A stretch of DNA of 64,000 bases, taken from Algoriphagus aestuarii. Lineage in GTDB: Bacteria > Bacteroidota > Bacteroidia > Cytophagales > Cyclobacteriaceae. This document shows, piece after piece, positions 10,361 through 17,689 of the stretch; positions within the stretch are counted from its first letter, which is position 1, and the number at the start of each line of letters is the position of its first letter. The stretch is taken from assembly GCA_017051695.1 (NCBI GenBank), contig JAFIDK010000006.1, positions 186,001-250,000 of the forward strand. The letters are read 5' to 3'. A program made the translations under genes and the position numbers. Below the pieces are notes generated by a model, which saw only the letters and a list, made by a program, of their open reading frames with translations, was not told where the DNA came from and did no database searches.

Positions 10361-10746
10361 TTATCTACCTCGATCTTGATCGGTGGTTGATTTAATTCTT
10401 CTATTTCCTGTGCCGAAACTCGTTTTGCTACCTCAGACTGCATGCTGCTCAGCATGTACTCAGCCTCCAGCGTGGTTACGTCTGCCCGGAGATCCTCTAC
10501 CTCCTGCTGTGCTTTTTCTATTTTGCGCACCATGTTCTCAGCACGGTGATTACTCCAGATATAAATCAGGGCCAATAGCACCACAAACCCAACCGGTGGA
10601 ACCAACTGAACCGGAACTCCCTCACCAAGCAACCCAGTCACATTTAGTTTTTCCTCAATCCAGGTAAAAATGGTCTTGCGAGGCCCAACCCTTTTCTTGG
10701 AAGAGTTTTCTTTTTTGAGTTTCTTCTTAAATGTGTTCTCGCTCAT
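10357..10746 (-). CDS. FtsL-like division protein
   Basis: A 129-residue bitopic protein with a basic cytoplasmic N-terminus (KKKLKKENSSKKR), a single membrane helix around residues 50-66 (VPPVGFVVLLALIYIWS) and a heptad-rich periplasmic segment (about 70-115, RKIEKAQQEVEDLRADVTTL). This is the architecture of FtsL, which forms the FtsQ-FtsL-FtsB complex and activates FtsW/FtsI. FtsL is poorly conserved, so the call rests on topology and on its place between rsmH and ftsI. Both ends overlap neighbours by 4 bp. Confidence 0.8.
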   Translation of the reverse strand: MSENTFKKKLKKENSSKKRVGPRKTIFTWIEEKLNVTGLLGEGVPVQLVPPVGFVVLLALIYIWSNHRAENMVRKIEKAQQEVEDLRADVTTLEAEYMLSSMQSEVAKRVSAQEIEELNQPPIKIEVDK

Positions 10747-11654
10747 TTCCCTGTCTTTTTAGCAACTCTCAGCTTGGCACTTCTTGCTCTCGGATTCCTT
10801 GCAACCTCTTCCTCATCAGCCACTACCGTACCCCGAACTACCGGTTCGAGCGGTCTGATTAGGTTGCCATAAAAATCCTTCTCTACTTCTCCTTGAAATT
10901 TTCCTTTCTGGATCAGGTTCTTGACCAATCGGTCCTCCAGGCTGTGATAGCTCATCACTACCAACCTGCCCTCAGGTTTTAGAAGCTCCACTGCACTCAG
11001 CAACATTTCTTCCAAAGCTCCCATCTCATCATTTACTTCTATTCTCAAGGCCTGAAAGACCTGAGCATAATATTTGAAATCCTTGCCCCTTGGGGCATAT
11101 TTTTTTAAGAATGCGGTAAATCCTTCCGTTGTTTCAAATGGTTGTGAAGCACGCTCAGCAACAACTGCTTGAGCCAAAGTTTTAGCATTCTTCACTTCTC
11201 CATAAATGCCGAAAATCTTATGAAGCTTTGACTCTTCATAAGTATTGAGCACTTCTTTGGCAGAAAGCTCTGCCGACTGATTCATCCGCATGTCCAGATT
11301 TCCACTGAAACGGGTAGAAAATCCACGCCCAGGCTCATCAATCTGGTGTGAGGAAATCCCCAAATCCGCCAGAATCCCATCTACCTTTTTCACTCCATGC
11401 AAGCGGAGATACCTTTTGAGATCACGGAAGTTGGCTTCGACGAATGTGAATCGATCATTTTCCGGAATATTGGCAATAGCATCTACATCCTGATCAAAGC
11501 CATACAAATGACCTTTGTCTAAATGTTTCAGGATCTCCCGCGAATGTCCTCCGCCACCAAAAGTGACATCGACATAGATTCCATTGGGATCAATAGCCAA
11601 GCCTTCAGTGCATTGAGCTAGCATCACTGGAATATGGTAAACAGACTCTGTCAT
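10743..11654 (-). CDS. rsmH: 16S rRNA (cytosine-1402-N4)-methyltransferase RsmH (MraW)
   Basis: RsmH methylates N4 of C1402 in the 16S rRNA decoding centre with SAM. The 303-residue protein has the SAM-binding start 'YVDVTFGGGGHSREIL' (about 27-42), 'DGILADLGISSHQID' (about 91-105), 'RGFSTRFSGNLDMRM' and the terminal 'VVMSYHSLEDRLVKN' and 'NPRARSAKLRVA' blocks typical of MraW. It lies 3 bp after mraZ. Confidence 0.97.
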   Translation of the reverse strand: MTESVYHIPVMLAQCTEGLAIDPNGIYVDVTFGGGGHSREILKHLDKGHLYGFDQDVDAIANIPENDRFTFVEANFRDLKRYLRLHGVKKVDGILADLGISSHQIDEPGRGFSTRFSGNLDMRMNQSAELSAKEVLNTYEESKLHKIFGIYGEVKNAKTLAQAVVAERASQPFETTEGFTAFLKKYAPRGKDFKYYAQVFQALRIEVNDEMGALEEMLLSAVELLKPEGRLVVMSYHSLEDRLVKNLIQKGKFQGEVEKDFYGNLIRPLEPVVRGTVVADEEEVARNPRARSAKLRVAKKTGK

Positions 11655-11657
11655 GAT

Positions 11658-12092
11658 TTAGGAGAGGTATTTTTCCATCAAAGCCGACAAGTCAGCCGGA
11701 TCAGGGATGACATTCTTGGCATGATTTTCAGGATTCCAGATTTCTATTCTTGATCCGTTTCCGGAGACAACTATTTCTTTTTCAAGTCCTGCATAAGCCT
11801 GAAATGTCTTCGGTATCAAAAGCCTACCGGCGCTGTCCAACTCCACATCGACCACAGTATTGAAAAATGCACGTTGCAATGCTCGCTGTTCAGGATTGTT
11901 GATGTTCAGGGATTTTATCTGATTCTCCAACTTCCTGTATTCCACCATAGGATATAAAGCCAAGCAATGATCCTCCGCCATCCGAAGCATCAAAGTAGTT
12001 CCATTAGCCTCCGGGATCGCTGCCTTAATTTTTGCCGGCAGCGCCAGACGACCTTTCGGATCTAGCTTACAATCGTAATGGCTGTTGAACAT
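11658..12092 (-). CDS. mraZ: Transcriptional regulator / division protein MraZ
   Basis: MraZ is a double SpoVT-AbrB-fold DNA-binding protein that represses the dcw operon in other bacteria. I chose the ATG at 12092-12090, giving 144 residues starting MFNSHYDCKLDPKGRLALPA. The longer open frame adds a hydrophobic stretch that relatives lack, and an AGGAAA-type ribosome site lies just before the chosen ATG. Two DxKGR/DSAGR-type repeats are visible (DPKGRLALP near residue 11 and DSAGRLLIP near 84). It is the first gene of the cluster, and GTGGG repeats that fit its known operator lie 60-90 bp upstream. Confidence 0.95.
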   Translation of the reverse strand: MFNSHYDCKLDPKGRLALPAKIKAAIPEANGTTLMLRMAEDHCLALYPMVEYRKLENQIKSLNINNPEQRALQRAFFNTVVDVELDSAGRLLIPKTFQAYAGLEKEIVVSGNGSRIEIWNPENHAKNVIPDPADLSALMEKYLS

Positions 12093-12125
12093 CGCTTTCT
12101 TTTTTCCTGATATATGTGGTAAAGA

Positions 12126-12133
12126 CAAAAGTA
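12126..12133 (-). promoter_or_regulatory. Candidate -7 element of the mraZ/dcw promoter
   Basis: On the minus strand this reads TACTTTTG, matching the Bacteroidota -7 consensus TAnnTTTG. It lies 33 bp before the mraZ ATG. No clear TTTG occurs at the expected -33 distance; that place is taken by the GTGGG repeats, so repressor binding there would block polymerase. Confidence 0.5.
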
Positions 12134-12151
12134 ATAAAATGATATACACAT

Positions 12152-12181
12152 TCTACCACTTTCCCCCACTTTTTCCCACTT
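12152..12181 (-). promoter_or_regulatory. Putative MraZ operator: three direct GTGGG-type repeats
   Basis: On the minus strand three 10-bp units follow each other exactly: AAGTGGGAAA (12181-12172), AAGTGGGGGA (12171-12162) and AAGTGGTAGA (12161-12152). Three or more short G-rich repeats at 10-bp spacing are the known layout of MraZ binding sites upstream of mraZ in E. coli and Mycoplasma. The array overlaps the expected -33 region of the mraZ promoter, so autorepression is the natural reading. Confidence 0.7.
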
Positions 12182-12457
12182 TCTCTTAAAAGTAGCCAAA
12201 AGTTTCATCCAAGCCAATATTTTTCAAAATATTTCAAGGAATATTTCAGAGATATTCTGATGATTAACAGCCCCTTATAAAATTCAAAAAACCTCAATTA
12301 TTGATATTCTAGAGGTGTTTTATTCCCTTAAAATCCAATTTTATTGAATCATTCCCAGACTAAGGGTAGTAAAGTGGGGAGTTTTCCCAAAAAATTTCAA
12401 TTCCGACTTTCCAAAAAGAGAATTTCAAAAACCCATCCGATAAGTACCCTACAAAAC
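12182..12457. other. AT-rich divergent intergenic region with a second G-rich repeat pair
   Basis: No gene is seen here. The stretch separates mraZ from the divergent lipoprotein gene. At 12362-12381 on the plus strand lie two adjacent 10-mers, AAGGGTAGTA and AAGTGGGGAG, which resemble the MraZ-type units in the opposite orientation. Around 12215-12262 several copies of ATATTTC occur in AT-rich DNA; I assign no function to them. Confidence 0.4.
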
Positions 12458-12491
12458 TTGTAGACTTAATTGAATAATACATTTAGCTTTG
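12458..12491 (+). promoter_or_regulatory. Candidate promoter of the thioredoxin-like lipoprotein gene
   Basis: The -7 match is TAGCTTTG at 12484-12491 (consensus TAnnTTTG). A TTG at 12458-12460 lies 23 bp upstream, at the long end of the usual -33 spacing. The start codon at 12510 is 18 bp after the -7 box. Confidence 0.45.
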
Positions 12492-12509
12492 TCCCTACTT
12501 TCTTTACTT

Positions 12510-13730
12510 ATGAATAAATCATTTATCATCTTATTGGTCTCCATTCTTCTTGGATGCACTTCTTCCTCACAAATGCCAGTGGATTTTCAGGGAGAATGGC
12601 ATGGATATCTAGACTTGGGAGAGGACCAGCTTCCTTTTTGGATAAACTTAGAAAAATCCGGAAACGACTGGACAGCTTATTTGATCAACGATGAGGAAAA
12701 ACTTGCTGTGCCAGAAGTAACCGTCAAAGGTGACAGCCTCCATATCGTCATGAATGCCTTTGATTCCGAGGTATTTGCAAAAATGGATAAAGATGGGATC
12801 ATCCGGGGAAGGTATCAGCGAAACTATCAGGAGAATTACCATTCTGGCTTTGTAGCAGAGAAAAATATTGAAACAAGATTTCCTGTTTTGGAAGGGCCTT
12901 CCACTGATTTTTCAGGAAAATGGGAGTTTGAATTCACCCGATCCGATAGCAGTACTTATCAGGCGATCGGCATCTTCGATCAGCATGGAAATAAGCTAAC
13001 CGGAACCTTTCTGACTAATTTTGGAGACTATCGCTATTTGGAAGGAAATGTCAGTGGAGACACGTTTTTTCTAAGCGCATTTGACGGGGGACATGCCTTT
13101 TTATTTACTGGTTCTGAATCAGCCTCAGGAAATGTCTCAGGTAGATTTCGTTCTGGACCGATTTACTTTCAGACCTTTCGTGCATTTAGAAATGCGGATT
13201 TTGAACTTCCCGAAAACAATGAATTGACTCAACTCAAAGATGGCTTTGAAACGCTTGACTTCAGTTTCCCGGATATAAATGGGAAAGTAATTTCTCTTAG
13301 CGACTCTATATTTCAGGATAAAATTGTCTTGGTCCAACTTTTTGGCACTTGGTGTGCCAACTGCATGGATGAAACAAATTTTCTGGCTTCATGGTATGAG
13401 GAAAATAAAGACAAAGGAATTGAAATCGTCGCATTGGCATTCGAAAGCAAACCCGAATTTGAGTACGCGGTAGGAAGGTTAAAGAAACACGCAGAACGGT
13501 TTGATGTTCCTTACCCTCAATTGATTGCTGGAGTATCCAATAAAGAAAAAGCAGCACTTTCCCTCCCTGCCTTGAAAGAGGTATTGGCTTTCCCAACCCT
13601 GATCTATATGGACAAAAACCATAAAGTCAGAAAAATCCATACGGGATTTAATGGCCCAGGGACTGGAGACTATTATGCCAAATGGGTAGAAGAACATAAA
13701 CTATTTATAGACAAACTATTGTCTGAGTAA
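12510..13730 (+). CDS. Thioredoxin-like lipoprotein (TlpA/ResA-type disulfide reductase)
   Basis: The 406-residue protein starts at the ATG at 12510; a longer frame from a TTG adds seven residues with no reason. It opens MNKSFIILLVSILLGCTSSS, a lipoprotein signal with Cys at the lipobox, so it is probably membrane-anchored outside the cytoplasm. Residues about 20-240 are two beta-rich repeats of a calycin-like kind. The C-terminal domain is thioredoxin-like, with WCANC at residues 281-285, and probably reduces disulfides in periplasmic partners. The substrate is unknown. The beta-rich part resembles the N-terminus of the hydrolase at 34426. Confidence 0.85.
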   Translation: MNKSFIILLVSILLGCTSSSQMPVDFQGEWHGYLDLGEDQLPFWINLEKSGNDWTAYLINDEEKLAVPEVTVKGDSLHIVMNAFDSEVFAKMDKDGIIRGRYQRNYQENYHSGFVAEKNIETRFPVLEGPSTDFSGKWEFEFTRSDSSTYQAIGIFDQHGNKLTGTFLTNFGDYRYLEGNVSGDTFFLSAFDGGHAFLFTGSESASGNVSGRFRSGPIYFQTFRAFRNADFELPENNELTQLKDGFETLDFSFPDINGKVISLSDSIFQDKIVLVQLFGTWCANCMDETNFLASWYEENKDKGIEIVALAFESKPEFEYAVGRLKKHAERFDVPYPQLIAGVSNKEKAALSLPALKEVLAFPTLIYMDKNHKVRKIHTGFNGPGTGDYYAKWVEEHKLFIDKLLSE

Positions 13731-13749
13731 ACCCGGACATAGGGACAAA

Positions 13750-13780
13750 AAAAAGACCTGCTCATCGGGCAGGTCTTTTT
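13750..13780. terminator. Bidirectional intrinsic terminator
   Basis: A 12-bp perfect stem (AAAAAGACCTGC at 13750-13761 with GCAGGTCTTTTT at 13769-13780) around a 7-nt loop, with A and T runs on either side. It lies between the convergent lipoprotein gene and the BlaR1-like gene and can serve both. Confidence 0.85.
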
Positions 13781-13836
13781 CGAAGCATCAACACACAATT
13801 ACCTTTTCAGGCATTTAACTTTAAGAAAACGACAGA

Positions 13837-15930
13837 TCATTTATTATCGTCTTTTTTCTTCAATTCTTCTTGTAGCTTTTTCTGGAACGCGTCAATTTTG
13901 GCAGCATTTTCTTTATGCCAAACCTCCATTTTACGCTGATATTCTTCCATTTTTGGTTGCATTTCTTTTTCCCAAGCTTTCATTTTCGCTTCGAATTCTT
14001 TCATTTTAGGCTCATTGGATTTCTGCCATTCCTGCATCTTGGCTTCGAACTCTTTCATCTTAGGCTCATAGGCTTTTTGCCATTCTTGCATCTTCATTTC
14101 AAACTCCTTCATCTTGGGCTCATTAGCCTTTTCCCACTCTTTCATCTTCCGCTCGTATTCCTTCATTCTCGGCTCATTTTCCTTCTCCCAAGCCTTCATT
14201 TTCTCCTCGAACTCTTTCATTTTTGGTTCCATGGTTTTTTCCCATTCAGCTGCTTTTTTCTCCATTTCTGCTGCTCTGGTCTCCATGTCTTTCTTCCACT
14301 TTTCCTTCTCAGCTTTTGTCATTCCCACAGTGTCTTTTTCCAACATTTTCCAGTCTGTACCAACATCCCAAAAACCTTCCATTCCTTCAAATTCTATTGG
14401 CGGCATAGGAGCCATTTCAAATTCCATCGGAGGCATTGGGGCCATTTCAAATTCAAAGTCCGGCATTGGAGCCATTTCAAAGTCCATTTCAGGAGCCATC
14501 GCCATTTCGAAATCCATCACTGGTGCCATCGCTTCCTCGGGAAACTCAGGCATAGGAGACAATTCCAGTTCTGGCATATTTTCAAGTACAACGGTTTTCC
14601 CATCATATTTATAAACGAAAGTTCCCTTTTTGTTCCCTTTCATAATCACGGTATCGCCAGTTCTAATAATCGTATCCCCTTTGATCTGGATACGATATTC
14701 CTTTCGGTCTTTCAATTCGATCACCTCGTTATTTTCATTCACCCATACAGGATTACCGTCCGTAATTATGATTTTCTCACCATTTTCTGGCAGGGTGTCA
14801 AAGGCATAGCCCAGGTTTTTATTCGAATTCTCTCCGATTTCAGAGGCAAATTCTGCCTGATTGATCGGCTCAAATATTTCAGTTTTTGCAGGAGCATCCT
14901 GCTGGGCACTTGCCATCAAGCCAGCGCTAAGTATTAATGTGATTAACATAGGGATAGAAATTATAGGGTTCTGAGGATAAGTTTGAGCCGGGTAGCCCAT
15001 GATTCTTTTGATTCTTTGTAATGTGGGATTTCTCCTTTTCCCTGCTGCAAGAGCTAATTCTGGTGGGCTTTGTTTGGCAAAATTTAAAACTTCTGCCAAG
15101 CCATAGGCCAGTTCTTTGGCTGAAACTCCAGCTGAAACCGCCAGATCATCGGATGCATTTTCTCGCAATTCTTTGACCGTCTGGCTCATCCACCAGAAAC
15201 ATGGATGATAAAAGAAGACTACCTCAAGTGTAGATTGCAGTAAGTTTGCCAGATAATCATTGCGCTTCACATGCGCTAGTTCGTGAGCAATAATGGCCTC
15301 CAGCTGAGCCGGGGAAAGTTGCAAAATCAATCCGGCCGGTATTAGAATCACTGGTTTTAAAAACCCGAAAGTGATAGGAGAAAGACCAACTTCAGAGACT
15401 CTAAGCTGGACTTTTTTAGAAATTCCAAGACTAGAAGCCATTTTAAGAACTGTGTCATTCAGTTGAGCATCCAGATTGATTCTGGAAGATTTTCTGAGAA
15501 TCCTGATTTCAGAAAGACTATTGACCAAGCGGAACATGAAGAGCACGGCACCTAAAAACCAAAAGTTAACAAGAATCGGTAATTGGCTTTCGATCCATTG
15601 GACTAGTTTAGGTATAAGGTTTTCAGACCCTTCTGAGGCAACCTCATTAACCTGACTCCATGCCGTTGCATCAAAAACCACTTCATTTGTTAGGCCCGAA
15701 GATGCAGGAAAGTCGAGATGATAAATAAATGTCGCTACGGCAGCTAAAAATGTAAAGCCTAAACTTCCAAGAGCCAAATTGTATTTAAATGCTGGCGTTC
15801 GGTGAGAAAACAACTTGAGCAAGACCCAAAGTATAGCCCCAAATAATACAAGCTGCCAAACTGAATGGACTATGGTCCATCCCAAGGCATCAAGCAAATG
15901 ATCCGGTATCAAATCGTTTAAAATTGTCAT
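13837..15930 (-). CDS. BlaR1/MecR1-like M56 metallopeptidase sensor with long repeat tail
   Basis: The 697-residue protein has N-terminal membrane helices, an M56 zinc peptidase motif HELAH at residues 216-220 followed by 'ENASDDLAVS', and a further helix near residue 325. In BlaR1-type systems a signal activates the cytoplasmic peptidase, which inactivates the BlaI repressor. The usual extracellular beta-lactam-binding domain is absent. Instead comes a domain with 'TVVLENMPELELSP', a Met/Pro-rich stretch of EFEMAPMPP-like units (about residues 455-510) and seven 18-residue coiled-coil repeats. The start overlaps the blaI stop (TGATG). It probably senses something other than a beta-lactam. 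Confidence 0.88.
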   Translation of the reverse strand: MTILNDLIPDHLLDALGWTIVHSVWQLVLFGAILWVLLKLFSHRTPAFKYNLALGSLGFTFLAAVATFIYHLDFPASSGLTNEVVFDATAWSQVNEVASEGSENLIPKLVQWIESQLPILVNFWFLGAVLFMFRLVNSLSEIRILRKSSRINLDAQLNDTVLKMASSLGISKKVQLRVSEVGLSPITFGFLKPVILIPAGLILQLSPAQLEAIIAHELAHVKRNDYLANLLQSTLEVVFFYHPCFWWMSQTVKELRENASDDLAVSAGVSAKELAYGLAEVLNFAKQSPPELALAAGKRRNPTLQRIKRIMGYPAQTYPQNPIISIPMLITLILSAGLMASAQQDAPAKTEIFEPINQAEFASEIGENSNKNLGYAFDTLPENGEKIIITDGNPVWVNENNEVIELKDRKEYRIQIKGDTIIRTGDTVIMKGNKKGTFVYKYDGKTVVLENMPELELSPMPEFPEEAMAPVMDFEMAMAPEMDFEMAPMPDFEFEMAPMPPMEFEMAPMPPIEFEGMEGFWDVGTDWKMLEKDTVGMTKAEKEKWKKDMETRAAEMEKKAAEWEKTMEPKMKEFEEKMKAWEKENEPRMKEYERKMKEWEKANEPKMKEFEMKMQEWQKAYEPKMKEFEAKMQEWQKSNEPKMKEFEAKMKAWEKEMQPKMEEYQRKMEVWHKENAAKIDAFQKKLQEELKKKDDNK
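13867..14244 (-). repeat. Seven tandem 54-bp (18-residue) in-frame repeats
   Basis: The DNA encodes seven consecutive units of exactly 18 residues, of the form W-x-K-x-x-x-P-K-M-x-E-[FY]-x-x-K-M-x-x, for example WQKSNEPKMKEFEAKMQE. The last units diverge. The repeats end 9 codons before the stop of the M56 protein. The high charge and periodic M/F/W pattern predict a long helical coiled coil. Confidence 0.9.
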
Positions 15931-16301
15931 CAGGATTTCCGTTCTAGTTGGTCTAAAAATTCTCTTATTTCATTTAATTCTTCTTTGGAAGGATTCTCTT
16001 GTCCAAGAGCCTGCATCACCAACTTCTTGGCTGATCCACCAAAGGCTGTTGCCATCAGGTTTTTCAAAAGAGACTTCTGTGTCTCTCCTTGATTGGTCGC
16101 TGGTTTATAAAGATGTGTTCTGCTTTTCTCATCCCGAGTCACCATTCCCTTGGCATGCATGATCTGCATAATCTTCAATGTGGTGGTATAACCCGTTTCT
16201 TTGGTTTTGGAAATCTCCTCATGTATCTGTCTGACACTGGCTTCCTTCTTCTCCCAAAGCAGGGATAAAATTTCTAATTCGGCTTCTGTAGGTTTGCTCA
16301 T
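15930..16301 (-). CDS. blaI: BlaI/MecI-family transcriptional repressor
   Basis: A 123-residue winged-helix protein starting MSKPTEAELEILSLLWEKKEASVRQ, the BlaI/CopY-family start. It contains 'TTTLKIMQIMHAKGMVTRDE', the recognition-helix region, and a C-terminal dimerisation helix. I chose the ATG at 16301; the upstream extension reads through the first operator. Such repressors bind dyads at their own promoter as dimers and are removed by the partner M56 protease encoded just downstream. Three dyads of the right kind lie upstream. Confidence 0.93.
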   Translation of the reverse strand: MSKPTEAELEILSLLWEKKEASVRQIHEEISKTKETGYTTTLKIMQIMHAKGMVTRDEKSRTHLYKPATNQGETQKSLLKNLMATAFGGSAKKLVMQALGQENPSKEELNEIREFLDQLERKS

Positions 16302-16311
16302 GGCTCTGTTA

Positions 16312-16327
16312 TACGATATCTTTCGTA
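16312..16327. promoter_or_regulatory. BlaI-type operator, site 1
   Basis: Perfect dyad TACGA-N6-TCGTA. It lies just downstream of the -7 box, so it covers the likely transcription start of the blaI operon. Confidence 0.75.
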
Positions 16328-16359
16328 CAAAGTTATACGAAGACAATCGTAATTTCAAA
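16328..16359 (-). promoter_or_regulatory. Promoter of the blaI-blaR operon
   Basis: On the minus strand TTTG (16359-16356), a 20-bp spacer and TAACTTTG (16335-16328) match the Bacteroidota consensus exactly. The -7 box is sandwiched between operator sites 1 and 2. Confidence 0.75.
16336..16351. promoter_or_regulatory. BlaI-type operator, site 2
   Basis: Perfect dyad TACGA-N6-TCGTA lying wholly inside the 20-bp spacer between the -33 and -7 boxes and directly touching the -7 box. Its centre is 24 bp from that of site 1. Confidence 0.75.
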
Positions 16360-16364
16360 AATTC

Positions 16365-16380
16365 TACGAAAATAATCGTA
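16365..16380. promoter_or_regulatory. BlaI-type operator, site 3
   Basis: Perfect dyad TACGA-N6-TCGTA just upstream of the -33 box. Its centre is 29 bp from that of site 2. Confidence 0.75.
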
Positions 16381-16454
16381 TTAAAAAGTGTTAAATACCT
16401 CTATTCCAGCTTTTAATATTGTTTTGTTTCATGCCTTGAACAGATTTTTTAATT

Positions 16455-16477
16455 GAAAGTACGATATCGGAACTTTC
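16455..16477. promoter_or_regulatory. Imperfect dyad upstream of the Old Yellow Enzyme gene
   Basis: Arms GAAAGT (16455-16460) and ACTTTC (16472-16477) face each other around an 11-bp centre containing ACGATATCGGA; one more inner base pair is compatible. It lies 56 bp before the start codon. This could be an operator for a redox-sensing regulator, but no regulator is encoded next to it. Confidence 0.35.
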
Positions 16478-16533
16478 TTACCCAGACATTAGTTGTATAG
16501 ACATTGAATTTTTGAACAAAACCAACTATTACC

Positions 16534-17643
16534 ATGAGTAAGAAACAATCATTATTGCAACCTATTCAGGTTGGAGATCAGACATTTTCTAACCGCGTTT
16601 GGATGGCTCCAATGACAAGATCAAGAGCTGCCAATCCTGAAAACAAGCCATTTGATTTACATGCTGAATATTATAGACAGCGATCTTCTGCTGGTCTAAT
16701 TATTACCGAAGGATCACAGATTTCAAAAAGAGCTGTCGGTTATATAAATACTCCCGGAATCTATTCCCAAGAACAGGTAGAAGGATGGAAGGAAGTGACT
16801 AAAGCTGTTCATGAGGAAAATGGTCACATTTTCATCCAGCTTTGGCACGTAGGCAGAATCTCACATCCGGACTTTCATAATGGAGAGTTGCCATTGGCAC
16901 CATCTGCTATCAATCCGAATGAAAAATCATACACTCCTGAGGGCTTTAAAGAAACTGTGACTCCAAAAGCAATGAGTCTGGAAGAGATCAAGCAGACAAT
17001 TCAGGATTTTAAAAATGGAGCGAAAAATGCCATGGAAGCAGGTTTTGACGGAGTAGAAATCCACTCTTCCAACGGTTATTTATTACACCAATTCTTCAAT
17101 GCTACCAGTAATGTACGAACAGACGAATATGGCGGGAGCATTGAAAACCGAGCAAAGATCCTTTTTGAAATTATCGACGCGATCAAAGAGGTCATACCTG
17201 AAAATAGAATTGGTCTAAGACTTAATCCTTCGCTTAATGGCGTATTTGGAATGAAAGCGGATGAGCAGACAATTCCGACTTTTGACTATATCATCAACAA
17301 ATTGAATGAATACGATTTGGCATATCTGCACCTTTCGGAGCCATTTACAGACGTATCCGATATTCCTTACTTAGAACCCAACATTGCCAAAAGATACCGT
17401 CCGCTGTACAAGGGCACTTTGGTGATCAATAACTCTTTTGATCAGGAAAAAGGTAACAAAATCATCGAGGAAGGATTGGCTGATGCAGTAGCATTTGGTA
17501 AGTTGTTTATTTCTAATCCAGATCTTCCAGTTCGTTTTGAAAATGATGCGACTTTGGAGGAATGGGATCAGGATACTTTCTATACCCCAGGAGAAAAAGG
17601 ATACACAGACTATCCTTTATTGAAGGAATCTGAAGTTGGATAA
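16534..17643 (+). CDS. Old Yellow Enzyme family NADH:flavin oxidoreductase (NemA-like alkene reductase)
   Basis: A 369-residue FMN-dependent TIM barrel that reduces activated alkenes, nitro compounds or similar electrophiles with NAD(P)H. Landmarks are 'NRVWMAPMTRSRA' (about 20-32), 'GLIITEGSQIS', 'IQLWHVGRISHP', the substrate-binding pair H177/N180 in EIHSSNGYLLHQFF, and 'RTDEYGGSIENRA'. Length and motifs fit the NemA/OPR class. It is a single-gene unit closed by a terminator. The physiological substrate cannot be told from sequence. Confidence 0.93.
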   Translation: MSKKQSLLQPIQVGDQTFSNRVWMAPMTRSRAANPENKPFDLHAEYYRQRSSAGLIITEGSQISKRAVGYINTPGIYSQEQVEGWKEVTKAVHEENGHIFIQLWHVGRISHPDFHNGELPLAPSAINPNEKSYTPEGFKETVTPKAMSLEEIKQTIQDFKNGAKNAMEAGFDGVEIHSSNGYLLHQFFNATSNVRTDEYGGSIENRAKILFEIIDAIKEVIPENRIGLRLNPSLNGVFGMKADEQTIPTFDYIINKLNEYDLAYLHLSEPFTDVSDIPYLEPNIAKRYRPLYKGTLVINNSFDQEKGNKIIEEGLADAVAFGKLFISNPDLPVRFENDATLEEWDQDTFYTPGEKGYTDYPLLKESEVG

Positions 17644-17652
17644 TCACCATTT

Positions 17653-17678
17653 AGGCCGGATATTCCGGCCTTTTTTTT
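17653..17678 (+). terminator. Intrinsic terminator after the Old Yellow Enzyme gene
   Basis: Stem AGGCCGGA (17653-17660), loop TAT, stem TCCGGCCT (17664-17671), followed by a run of seven more T. Confidence 0.85.
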
Positions 17679-17689
17679 ACATTTAAAAT

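Noticed and set aside
13915-14937. 340-residue plus-strand open frame rich in His and Phe
   Set aside because: It is the antisense of the repeat tail of the M56 protein, produced by its Lys/Met/Glu-rich codons; no signal or family.
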